Assembly (NCBI RefSeq): GCF_009905375.1
Contig: NC_133650.1
Coordinates: 145,522,476-145,586,475 of the forward strand
Direction of reading: 5' to 3'
Source of the DNA: Apium graveolens
Lineage: Eukaryota; Streptophyta; Magnoliopsida; Apiales; Apiaceae
DNA length: 64,000 nucleotides
A model generated the notes under the pieces. The model was given only the letters and a program-made list of their open reading frames with translations. It was not told the origin of the DNA and ran no database searches. The stretch's first letter is position 1; every line of letters begins with the position of its first letter. Below, piece after piece: positions 23,441-34,141 of this stretch. A program made the position numbers and the translations under genes.

Positions 23441-26330
23441 ATCAATGCTTAAGTTGTGTTGGTTCATGAAATAATGATAAGAGAAAGGAAAATAAAAAGA
23501 AACTGAAGTGGAAAGGAATATAAAGGCAATAGAGTTTGAGGAATGATAAGGGAGTTGGGTATGAGGAAACCCTAAAGACTCATAGCAATAGAAATAGAAA
23601 AGTATGTAATCGTCAGGATGATGATGATCCACCATGAGTTAAAATTGATGGTTGAAGGCATAAGAGATACATATATTGTACCCCCTTTAAGTTGGGAGGA
23701 TTCAAGGAAACCTTGAGATAGTTCGAAGGATAAATAATGAGACGCGGATAGACTGAGGAGACAAGGAAGTAAGAAATTAGGAAAAATTGGATGAAGGAAG
23801 TGACCTTCAAGAATGTGAAGTGTAAGACCGGTGGCATGATACCCAGAAAGGGAGACGCCAGGTATGAAAGATATCCCAACATTGAGGTGACTGTTGAGAT
23901 AAACAACAAAAGTAAATAAGGAATTATTAAGAAGTAGTTCACGTTGAACATGACCAATATCTTCCAGAACATCCATGTTATCATTACCAAATCAGGAAAG
24001 AAAAGCGGATGACCATTGTTATCTTTTAGAGGCCATATGGATTGACCTCAATTTGAATAAGGATGCTATTATGAAGTTAGGTATAGACTATCGAGGTGCG
24101 AATGATGAATATGATAATCTATCAGGGATATATGACTTAATTTATCCATGGAAGGATGCATGTACTTTTTCTAAAGGTGGAATTAAGGATTAAAAACATC
24201 GGTAACTAAAAATGAATCCCAGGGGAATGCATAAAGGTTGGCATTTCACCCTTAATAGGGATAGTATGAGTTTTGACAGTATGAATTGGAAAGGATTAAG
24301 GTAATAATAACCTTTAAGGATCAGTTGAGAAATTTTTCAGAAGTAAATAGACAATGGTTCTAGTATTAGTAAATGGTATTTTGATATGCACTGTATATAG
24401 GGGATACAGGAGGAACGATTGAAGGATAACCTTAGAGGTTTTATAAGGAAAAAGGTAATATTCGAAATTCTCAAGAATAAAAATGTTGATAAAGGAAATA
24501 TGACGTAATTATATTGATGCCAAGTGAGGCATGTGTTAAACCACGAGAAGGTATGGATCGAACCAGTAATGGTCGAAATTGTTCAGGGCAATTAGGACTT
24601 AAGATAGAAGATGTTCTAAGTACGATCGAGAGTCAGTCGCGACAGTGATTAACCTCTAAAGACTGAGGCAATAACTTATGGAAAAATGGTGATTTTTTTT
24701 ACTCATCAGATTTTAAGGAAAGCATTTTCACTCAAGCTGTGATCGGAAATAAGGTAGAAAATTTATTTGGAGGTGGTTAAAATGACATTGACTGTAAGGA
24801 AATTTTACTATCAGGAAAGGCCAAAGAGGTGGCCGACACTTTAAAGGTAAGAGGATAATTATAGGCGCATGTGCCAAAAGAATACAGTGATGATGGTTAA
24901 AAATGTGAAAGTTAAATTATGGTTTGGAAGATTGACATTCCTTCTGATGACTGTGCAATATCCAACCGTAATAGTAGTTGGTAAAGGTTTAATTTGTGTA
25001 ATCGCCATGAACGGGCTATCTATCTTAGAAGGTCCTATCTTGAGATAAGCCAGGACCATGTTTCAAAAAGGACCAAACAAACCTTTGAGTTAAGTCTTCT
25101 ATTGAAGGCATATGATTAAGAATGGTATTAACCCGCTATCGGTGCTTTGATTGAAACTCTTCTGCAATTTTATCTGCTTCATGTCATGAAAGTACGTCAG
25201 AGTTTGGAGTGTTCTTCATGAATTGTGATTGGTGGTTATGTTAACTCCTTAGAAGAATTAGATACGAGATGTATGGACTCCGTATGGTTAGTTATTAAGA
25301 CTTCATGGAAAATGAATGACTACAGTAGGTCAGTGGTGGACCTTGGTAAGGCAGCAATGATTCTGCGAGTAATGAGCTGATTACAACCGTGAGAGTTGTA
25401 TTGGAATGGGTGTTGAGATTGAGTACCACTAATCGGGTAGTGGTAGTGTATAAGTTAACATTGATAGACTAATTAAGTAGAGTGTCTACCTATTGTATAT
25501 TTATTCTACTTATCAATAGAGAGTCGTATTACTATACGAGGAAGGTTGCAGTGCAGGCATAGAATTTTAGTAACGGTGATGTCTGGAATGAAAACCCAGA
25601 TTCGATTTTCGATGTCGAGGGAGTTTCAAAGGTGATTATGTATAAGCTCAAGGAAGAGTGTGGGTCCATAGAATGATGGACGGGATAGCGAAAATATTTA
25701 GGCACGTGAAATGCGATGCTATAATACTTGATGTTGATATAAATACATATATGTTTTGTTCTTCTATGACAAACCTCTATAGTTCAGAGGTAGATTCCAA
25801 GCCAGATATTTTATGGCAATAAATTTTTTTTTTATGAATATACAATTCTCTTCAATTCGTTCTTTTCTCTTCTTTTCATTTCATGTAAGCTGAGAAGAAC
25901 AACCCTTCCAGAAGGGGAGGTATTGCCGAATGACTATCTATCTGTGTGATAGAAGCCGAGTAGGATACCAGCTATTGTTTAATTGCTTGTCAAGTACTAA
26001 AGGCCGACCACCTTCTGTACTAACTATGCGATATAACAAGTGTTCATGATCATAGTGATCTCTCAACAAATTCCTTTACTTCTATATGATTAATCAAACT
26101 TTGGAAAATAGAGACAACTGAAAAAGGAGTAATAAAGTGGTGGTAGTATGCGGAATGGGAACACATTCGTGATACTAAGGTTGACGTGGTTATTAAAAGG
26201 TTATATAACGCTAACGAGCAAAAGTATAACCAATATAATATTAGGAACGGAAGGTAGTAGCGAGTACGAACTCGAAAAGAATGGGTATTGAGAAGCAAAA
26301 GCTATAATGATTAGAAGCTATGATGAGAGT
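23440..26330 (+). other. Unassigned 2.9-kb segment of element A internal region
   Basis: No gag, protease or RT motif found in any frame. Minus-strand frames of 80-134 codons at 23393-23990 are hydrophobic shadows without a domain. The segment is collinear with about 49720-52650 (minus) of element C, for example the matching stretch around 24840-25070 and 50990-51210, so it belongs to the mobile family rather than being a host insert. Confidence 0.6.
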
Positions 26331-26339
26331 CTGTGTAAT

Positions 26340-27043
26340 AAGACTTGAAAGAATTTGGAATGATCACTTAACGCGGATTAAGCTATCTTACGACAATAGA
26401 TCATATGTCATTATCGAGATGTCGCCTTATGAGATCCTTGAGGGGAGACAATGCCAATCTCCCTTATGTTAGGATGAAGTTGTAGAGCGCAAGATGCTCA
26501 GACCAGTAGTGGTCCAAAGGACCAAGGATATAATAGATCTAATCAGAGGATGGCTGGTAGTAGCCCAAGATGGACATGATAAGTATGTTGATTTGACACG
26601 AAAGGATAAAGAGTATGAAATAGGGGACCTAGTAATGTTATAGGTATCCCTTGGAAAGGATTGATGAGGTTCGGAAAGAAAGGAAAGCTAAGTCTACAAT
26701 TTGTTGGACCCTTGGATATATTAAGACGTTTGGGAAGTTAGCATATAAGCTAGCCCTAACCCCGAACATGTAGCAAGTTCATAACGTGTTCCACGTATCA
26801 ATGTTAAGGAAGTGTAATTCGGATGCCAGTCAAATAGGGGCATATGAGCGCATAGATATGCAACCCGACGTAACCTATATGGAGCAACCAGGAAGGGTTA
26901 TAGAGTGAAAAGGAACAAGTGCTTAGGAGAAGGATTATCAAACTAGGCAGAGTTTGGTGGTAGAACCACAATGTGGAAAATTGACTCGAGAGTTAGAAAG
27001 TGTAATGCTAAGAAAGTATCCCCATTTGTTTTCTATCTGATTC
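26340..27043 (+). pseudogene. Integrase core end and chromodomain-like tail, element A (broken)
   Basis: Translating across several stops gives an integrase core end (LTRIKLSYDNRSY, then SPYEILEGRQCQSP), a linker (LVVAQDGHDKYVDLTRKDKEYEIGD), a degraded GPY/F region and a tail homologous to element 0 residues 1-106 (LALTPNMQQVHNVFHVSML, then ELESVMLRKYPHLF). At least five in-frame stops and frame changes disable it. Aligned with element 0 it shows how far A has decayed from the coding form. Element C has the equivalent at about 49000-49700 (minus). Confidence 0.8.
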
Positions 27044-27073
27044 CGGGACGGAATCCTTTTAAGGAGGGGAGAC
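27039..27073 (+). promoter_or_regulatory. Polypurine tract of element A with upstream hairpin
   Basis: AAGGAGGGGAGAC (27061-27073) precedes the 3' LTR at 27074. GATTCC (27039-27044) and GGAATC (27050-27055) can pair around GGGAC. Element C has the same at 48961-48995 on the minus strand. Confidence 0.88.
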
Positions 27074-29159
27074 TGTAATAACCCCAATTTTTGAGAAATT
27101 TTGAAACCCTTATGAATAGTGTTTTTGCTGAACGAGAAAACTTTTCATGCCACGCTATGTAGGGGTTCTATTATTGATCTTATGGGATATTATTAGTACT
27201 CTATGTGGTATATAAGTGTATGTAAAGATCGTCAGAATCCAATTCCGAACACTTTGGTTTTTCCCGGAAATCCACAAGATACGGAGAGAATTGAGTATAA
27301 GGTAACAGGATAAAAAGGATTTAAATTAAAGGATTATAATAGAGGATCATAAAAAGGAATATAATGTATTGAGAAAGGTTAAGGGAACCTAAGTAATAAG
27401 ATCCCGGGTATGATCCTTCAAATGATAAACGAGAACGAAAGTTAAGCGAACCGTATAACAGATCAGCGGTCATTAGGCAAACGATTAGGAAGTTAATCAA
27501 AGGGATTAGTGGGAATGATGTCATCCAACCAATAGAAAGAGGACAAGGAAGGGAGAATGACATCATGAGGATGATATAAGCATGACATGGGAAGGAAGGA
27601 GGTGTGGTTGAATGAGAACCACACAAATTCAAGGGCAAGAAGGTAATTGGCTAAAGCAAGCACAAAAACCAAGCAACCAAGCCAAGCAAAAATCATTTTC
27701 ATCAAAAATCAAAAGCAACCAAAGCTTTGTTCATGAAGCTCTCGGGTGGTTTTCTTAAAAAATGAAAGTCCAAGCTCCTCCACTTACTATTTAGCAAGGT
27801 AATTATCTAAGCTTCCCCATGGATAGTTACATACTTCCTATAAGTTTAAGCTTCTAATTCCAAGCCAATCTTTTTCTATAAATCATGAAAGAAGATGGTG
27901 AATAGTGTTTTCAAGAACTAAAATTTGTGTTCTTGAAGTTTTGTTTAGATTAAGCTTGGATAAGGGCTTTAAAGGTGATTCCAAGCCATTCTCTTGATTC
28001 TCCACTCTCCAAGGAAGGTATAAACTACAAACCCTAGCTTTAGTTTTGAGTAATTAGGATTGAATGTGTTTGATATAGCATATGTGAAGCATGATGCTTG
28101 ATTGGTTGAAGTTTGGTTGAGTTTGTAGAGATTAGTTGGTTTTGTTGCATTGTTGGAGTTGTAAATCTTGGTAATTAGTTAAAGAACCTAAGTAAAGCTT
28201 TTAGTTCATGTGAGGAATAAGTATAAATGGTTAATGTGGATTTGTTGGGGCTGTTATGATGTGGTTTGGAGGGATATTGGTTGTATGATTGATTTGGGGT
28301 TGATTTGTGGTTGGTATTGAATGGTTTAAAATTGGGAAAACGCGTAAACATAGCCGTCGTAACGTCCGATTTTCTTTAGACTGTTTTTGTGCATAACATT
28401 AGGACCCGAGAACCCCCTGCTAGTTTATGACCACTGCCATGTTTAGATAGCTCATGTTACGAGCTTCGTTTTGATATGTAGTTCGTTCGATTCCGATGCA
28501 CGGTTTAGGAGAAACGACCGTTTCAAGTAACGGCGTTTCGCGAACGAAACTTTTCCCCTCGCCTTACTTTGAAACATAGGTTAAAGACCAAAAAGGGTTA
28601 ATTAATGTATAAAACATTTATGGTAAGTGTGTTAGGCAGTTGGTAAGACATTCGCGAAGGAATCGCTTTAAAACTCGTAAAGGTTAAATTATTAAAAATG
28701 GTGGAGCCAAGGGTACCCGAGTGACTTAAGCGAATCAGTGAGCGCAAAATAAGCGTTAGAGTCTAAGTTAGTTAAAATATAGATTTACAAGTGACTTTGG
28801 TTTAATTCCAACTTACTTGTTGTTTATAGGTTACCAGACTCGTCCCGAGCCATTCGTAACCCCAGTCGCTCAGGCAAGTTTTCTACCCGTTATACTGTTG
28901 CTGTGATGTAAATATATGTATATGCATTATCTTGTGATATTGCATGATTGTTATTAGCAAATTTTGCGATATATTGGAGCATGCTAATATGGTATATATG
29001 CATGTCTGTTTCGTACTCTGGTTATCTATCTGTTGATTTCAATGCTTATAGTTGCATAATACCTATGCTAGAAATAAGCAAGTAGTTGCGTATACCCTTA
29101 GTATAGGGGATAAAAGGTGAACATATTTCTAAACCGGGAGTCGATGTTCCCGAGTATAT

Positions 29160-29192
<33 letters not shown>

Positions 29193-31287
29193 GGATATAG
29201 TTTTTAAAACTATTAATCAAATAAGGTTTATTCGATAACTTTAACTTTATTTTATTATTGAATATTATTTTGAATATTCATTCGAGGACTTATGACTCCT
29301 TTTACTTTATTAATGAATATTATTTTGAATATTATTCGAAGGCGTATGACTCCTTTTATTTATTTATCTGAATATTATTTGAATATTCATTCGAGGGCTT
29401 ATGACTCTTTTATATTATTTATTGAATATTATTTGAATATTCATTCGAAGGCTTATGACTCAGTTTATATTATTTAATGAATATTATTTGAATATTTATT
29501 TGAGGATCTATGACTCCGATTATTTGCTGAAATATATTCGTTATTTTATTAAAGAATAAGGTGTCAATAATCAAACTTATTTTCGATTATTCAAATAAAG
29601 ATAATACTTTCATATAAGTATATCTTTGGTTATTTAATACTCGTTTCAAGTATAAGTTTTAAAACTTCTACTTCAATTATTTTTATAAAAGATTATTCTT
29701 TATGGAAATATTATTTAAATAATAATATTCAGTCATTTTCTAAATATTCTGGGGACTGATTTACTTCATTAAATCAGCTTTACTCCAAACACTCTTTAAA
29801 GTGTTTTCGAGTCTTCAAAATGATTTTTAAAAGTTAGAGCGGATCCCAAAACTCATTTTTATATTTAAGATCTTCCTTTAAAGGGGATTTAAATACTCGT
29901 TCAAAACCTGGGGAATCCGGCTCTGTGGTGTATTTTATATTCGCAACAAGGTTGCAGTTTTGGTAAATGAATTGATTACTTACCCAACGTTCGGGAAGTA
30001 AGTCCATCTATTGAGTCGGCATAAGCAACATGGGCTCAGTGGGCGTCCATGATAGTGTAAGTGGCTCAGTGGGAGTCCATCAAATGCATAAGTGGCTGAG
30101 TGGCAGTCCAGCATAGGTCCTAATGCGGCCAGGGTGATGACCAGTGGGGAATTCGTCCATCTACTAGTAGAAAAGGTTACTTATGGGTATCTTTGCCTGA
30201 TCAGCAAGATATCTGGTTTATGCCAAAGGTTTTCTTTTCCTTCCAAATTCATTGGATATTGCAACTCTGTTCATACTTTACATAACAGAGGTTCCAGGAA
30301 ATGTTTTAGAGATATATATATGTGGATATATATATATCGGAACTAAATAAAGTATCTCATAACTTTTTCATTCAATAATATTTCAAAGATTGAATCTATT
30401 CAAATCTTGTCTTGTAGTCTCATCTATGTGATGAACTTTTGAAACTGATTATAACTTGAACGGTGGTAGTTCAAGTAGTATTGGGAAAGATATAAGTATA
30501 TTGGGGTATTTGGTAACCTCATCTTTTAAACTTATATCTAATTAATAATTGTCTTATGAATGACAAAGATTTTCAGAAAAAAACGTTGAGACAAGGTTAG
30601 ATATATGAGATCACCTTGCAACGATATTTTTTATACAGTTATACACTGGGACTTTGTGTATATTATGCATGGAAGAGGACTTCCAATATTTTGAAAAGTA
30701 TATATGTATATATACTGAATATTTTGCGACTTCATCGCATTAAGATATCAAACTTGGTTCATTTCTTTTGACCAAGACTTTCATGAGTATTATGAGTAGG
30801 CTCATATATTGTAAATCATTATACATATTATTTTGGTGGGCTTGCTGCTCACCCTTGCTTTATTTCTTCATCACACAACAACAGTTAGGAAAGATGGCCA
30901 GACTCCAGCAGACCCAGCGCAAGCGCGTGGGAAGCGTCCCGCGTCTTCCCGTTGATGTTGTAGCTGCTATAGCTGCAGAGGTAGATCTATTGTAGATCAG
31001 ACCATCTACTTTTGAGAATCAATTATGTATAATTATAACTTGTGGCAGATAATGGCAATTAACTGTAAATTTATCAAGTAATCATTTTGGGTTGTAATAA
31101 CTTTTAAATTGTGGATTCAAAGACTTGTACTTATTTCAATTTCATCTCTGAGACTATAACGGGTTGTGGTGTGTGTTAGGGTGGGGTCACAGCATGAGGT
31201 TATTTATTATTAATTAAGTGAAGTGATATTGTGGAAAGAAAGACCGTGACAACCCGGATCCCCGACCCCGGATCTGGGGGTGTTACA
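27074..31287 (+). repeat. Element A 3' LTR (4,214 bp)
   Basis: Matches 2151-6368 across its length. It ends GGGGGTGTTACA at 31287, followed by the TSD TTTGG. It carries the same candidate leader introns (28018-28829; 28874-30884), minisatellite (about 29250-29520) and the identical small ORF at 30894-30995. Confidence 0.93.
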
Positions 31288-31292
31288 TTTGG

Positions 31293-33615
31293 TGTTTAAA
31301 TGAATGGAATGATCTAGTAAAGGATTAAAACAAGTGGGAAATATGATATATAACCTTGCATGTCAAAATTGATTCTTGCATGTTTGATTTATGGAAAAAC
31401 CCGAATGGGTCTTAGGAGAAAAAAAGAGGAATTAAGTTGGTTTTGTCAATTATCTTAATGGCTAGTGGAAACTTGATTGCATGACAAGGATTGGGGTGGT
31501 GTTTATGTTCGAATTTTGATGATTAAAAGAAGGCGTTGATTTTGATTCTTAATGTGATTATGATTCGGATTTTTGATTGAAAAGGATGAAGTTTAAGTGC
31601 GTAAATGACTCTTGTGATTTGCATTAGTTGTGCTTGATTATATGAGATCGAAATTGAATATATATGGTTGTGTTTTGTATGTATGGTTCGAATTAAGGAA
31701 CAAAAGAAAAAGAAAATTAAATCGTTTGTTATTAAGAGCTATAAGTGACAGCTATGGTCGAAAAAGAGTTATATTAGTGTGATTTGAGAAATAGCTAAGG
31801 TTAAGCAAGTACGCTTTGATTGTTAAGTATATAAGGATATAAAAGTTGCGAGAAAGGGATATGCTATATGTTATATGCTATATGCTATATGCTATGTGCT
31901 TATGTGTATAAGCTATAATTGTATACTCGAGTCAAAGATATAATCGAGTTATCGTATTGAGTGATCGTTCCGGGAACGAGAGTTGAGAATCTGATTAAGG
32001 TTTTGGTTTTGATTGTAGATTCGGAGCGTGAGGGCATTCAGGCTAGGAAAGGAAAGGATATACTAGGTGGCAGTAGTTCAACCTTCAGGAAAGAAAATTT
32101 AGGCAAGTAACTCTAATTACTTGTGTAAATGGTTATAAAGAGAATGTTGTTCATACCATGTAGAGTATTGAACTGTCTAATTATGAAACCCTGATATTGA
32201 TACCCTGCCTTTGTTCTTGATAAACTGTTATTGATAAGCTTAATGAGTCAACCATTTGATAATTTGTCCTTTCCGTTCAAGTTATCTATTAAGCCATGGA
32301 TTATATTGAACCATCTGATTATCCTTGTTAACCCTGTTTAATGATACCTTATTTCCTGATCATCCTATTGATCCCTAAACAGATGTTGATCCTTCTAACT
32401 AAGGTGCTTTATTATCCCTGATACAGAATCCTTATGAATTGTTCCTAGCGTATCTTTGAATCACTCCCTGAACTTTGTTTCCTTAAAATCTGAATTAAGA
32501 ATAAGTTTCGACTTAAAAGAGTCCGAATGATTTCAAATTCTTGGTAATAAAAAAATGGATTTTAAAAACCTATTTGTTTTTTTTTCAACTCAAGGTTTTC
32601 CAAATGAATTCCTGATGGATTGGATTGGGACGTAAGAGGCTAGTGGTACTAGTCCAGTCATGGTAAGAGGCTAGCGGGGCTAGTCCAACTTAAGGCTGAA
32701 ATTATGCCGATTGGTACCTTAAAGACCAGAATGTAGGTCGGTACGGGCTGATCACCTGTATCTAATGAAATGGAAAGATAAAGTGATCCAATCAAGGGTT
32801 CTAAATGATTATTTAAAAAGGGAACTGAAACTATCTATTCAGTAAAATCGATTCTTGAAAATGAAAATGGTTTATATTGTTTTGAAAAGAGTTGACTATG
32901 TCAATGTGAAGCTTAAAGCTCGAGAAACCTAATTCTTGCATTTGTTGATCATATGATTGATTCCATATAATGAAATACTGTTGCTTTTCTCTATTGAAAG
33001 ATCTATTCTGATCCTTTAATGATTTGTGATGAATGTCGGCTTTCGTTCTGCATTGAGCCTTGTTCCTTGAAAGCCCCACATTATCCTTCAAAACCTTTCT
33101 TTAACCCAAAAGCTGGAAATCTGCCACCTAGATCAAATAAAGTAGAATGCCCTGAGTTTGGTAAAGCATATTGTGAATTGATATTGTAGAATTACTATAT
33201 AGTTACTTGCTGAGTTTTATACTCATTTATTTTGTTTTAATCTAACCATGGCAGTTAAGCAAGAAGATGGCCAGGCTTAGGCGCACTGCTCGTAAGAGCG
33301 TACCTGGTGGTCCCTACTGTGTTGAGGGCTTCCGGTTGCCAGACCAGGTAGTGGTATTTGTGAGTGAGCTCGCGCCTAGAAGGAAATGTTTAAAGATACA
33401 ATGGGTTATCTGTCGGTTCCCACCCGGAATCGATATTGTTTATTTAATAATATTGTGGGTTTGTAAGTTATATTTTATGATTGGTAGTTGTGATCTTGTC
33501 TCATACTTTATCCTTTTGATCCTGTTAGTAGTTAATCGGGGTTTATGCTTATTTAATTACTAGATTAGAGGTGTGTGAGTCCTTATTTCCTAACCCCGAG
33601 ATTGAGGGCGTCACA
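31293..33615 (+). repeat. Element 0 3' LTR, right part
   Basis: Resumes the LTR broken at 2150 and ends GGGCGTCACA at 33615. Contains a heptamer run (ATATGCT-like, 31859-31901), an acceptor TTTTGATTGTAG ending 32018, a candidate exon (32019-32102), a GC-type donor AG|GCAAGT at 32103, an acceptor CATGGCAG ending 33254 and the small ORF at 33267. No other gene seen. Confidence 0.88.
33267..33563 (+). CDS. LTR ORF with histone H3 tail-like N-terminus (element 0)
   Basis: A 98-codon ORF starting at the first ATG after the candidate acceptor at 33254. It opens MARLRRTARKSVPGG. The histone H3 tail is MARTKQTARKSTGG: M-A-R and T-A-R-K-S are identical, including the A-R-K-S context of H3 lysine 9, and two glycines follow one residue later. 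After about residue 40 the protein becomes hydrophobic and probably reads through former non-coding LTR (LIILWVCKLYFMIG...). The first ~35 codons match in layout the 33-codon ORF of element A (LP..VV..V.E toward its end). It may be a peptide made from a spliced leader, or a relic of a captured H3-type gene. Start choice rests on position and on the shared ATG; translation is not demonstrated. Confidence 0.45.
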   Translation: MARLRRTARKSVPGGPYCVEGFRLPDQVVVFVSELAPRRKCLKIQWVICRFPPGIDIVYLIILWVCKLYFMIGSCDLVSYFILLILLVVNRGLCLFNY

Positions 33616-34128
33616 TAATTGTTTTGAAAAGAGGTGTGTATCACCAAGAAAACTACTTTGAATAAATACATATCCTTGTACGAATTAATATAATTTATTT
33701 AACAGTCTTTTCATACTGTTGATTATTATGGTTGAGCATTATGGCTCACTCTTTACTTCTTTTAAATGTCAGAACATAATAGATTACCAATATGCCAACG
33801 TGGGACTTAGTCACTTGAAATCGTGGGCAGAATCCCTTACAGCTTTCTCTCAGGTTGACTAGAATATCCAGATAGGTATAAGATGTTAGTAGTAATTATT
33901 GTAAATTCATGTAGAGGTTACGAATAATTATTTAAGATCCTGTAAAGTACATTTGAGTGTAATAAAAGAAGATTACATTTTGTACATCGTTTCTAAGGCT
34001 ATAACTTTTGTGTGTGTGTGTGCGCATGAGATTGGGGTCTGTTGGATTATTGGATCAATACAGGTTACACATGAGTAAAGGATGGTATGACAACCCAGAT
34101 TCCTAACCCCGGATTTGAAGACGTTACA
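33616..34128 (+). repeat. X1: tail of an older chromovirus LTR
   Basis: The last 513 bp of a + strand LTR ending CCCCGGATTTGAAGACGTTACA-like text at 34128, matching the ends of A and C in layout (GGCTCACTCTTTACTTC, a TG microsatellite at 34011-34024, TATGACAACCC). Element 0 inserted just before it. It keeps the acceptor-like AAATGTCAG (ends 33772) followed by a first ATG at 33792, but the ORF dies after eight codons. The rest of X1 lies off-window to the left. Confidence 0.7.
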
Positions 34129-34140
34129 GCTCTGATGCCA
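34129..34140 (-). other. Primer-binding site of copia element F
   Basis: Plus strand GCTCTGATGCCA is the reverse complement of TGGCATCAGAGC, a Met-type primer site one base from the F LTR end. X1 inserted exactly at its far edge, so F's internal region is displaced off-window. Confidence 0.7.
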
Positions 34141-34141
34141 T

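Larger units (their letters stand above)
2151..31287 (+). mobile_element. Element A: full-length non-autonomous chromovirus-derived LTR element (contains element B)
   Basis: LTRs at 2151-6368 and 27074-31287 flank a primer site at 6373-6384 and a PPT at 27061-27073. A perfect 5-bp target duplication, TTTGG, lies at 2146-2150 and 31288-31292. Reading the LTRs side by side I count about 17 substitutions plus two AT-microsatellite length changes in 4.2 kb, so the insertion is fairly recent. Without the tandem duplication and element B, the internal region is about 5.5 kb and is a patchwork of stop-riddled chromoviral pieces in non-canonical order. Element C has the same patchwork, so A probably moved with proteins supplied in trans. 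Confidence 0.93.
1..33615 (+). mobile_element. Element 0: 3' part of a Tekay/Del-type chromovirus (Ty3/gypsy), interrupted by element A
   Basis: The 3' end of a Ty3/gypsy element: integrase tail, polypurine tract, then a 3' LTR beginning TGTGATGAC at 363 and ending GGGCGTCACA at 33615 (TGTGA/TCACA ends). The LTR is split at 2150/31293 by element A; the two parts sum to about 4.1 kb. The 5' portion is off-window, so the left target duplication cannot be seen; the right flank is TAATT. The pol end has no stop before its natural terminus, so this looks like the coding, possibly autonomous, relative of the broken elements A and C. The Tekay/Del assignment rests on the chromodomain-like tail, the roughly 4-kb LTR and the PPT context. 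Confidence 0.85.

Noticed and set aside
23393..23990. Minus-strand ORFs of 80-134 codons inside element A
   Set aside because: Hydrophobic, no domain, overlapping in several frames, and antisense to a collinear segment in element C; shadows of degenerate sequence.
25675..25830. A 50-codon frame shared by A and C (69 codons in C, 50146-50355)
   Set aside because: Differences between copies mostly change amino acids and A has an earlier stop, so no sign of selection for a protein.
31859..31901. ATATGCT heptamer run as a telomere-like array
   Set aside because: Short, imperfect, wrong unit for plant telomeres; simple slippage repeat in the element 0 LTR.
34129..34140. tRNA gene or host start signal at GCTCTGATGCCA
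   Set aside because: Only a 12-base complement to the tRNA 3' end next to an LTR end; no cloverleaf; it is a primer site.
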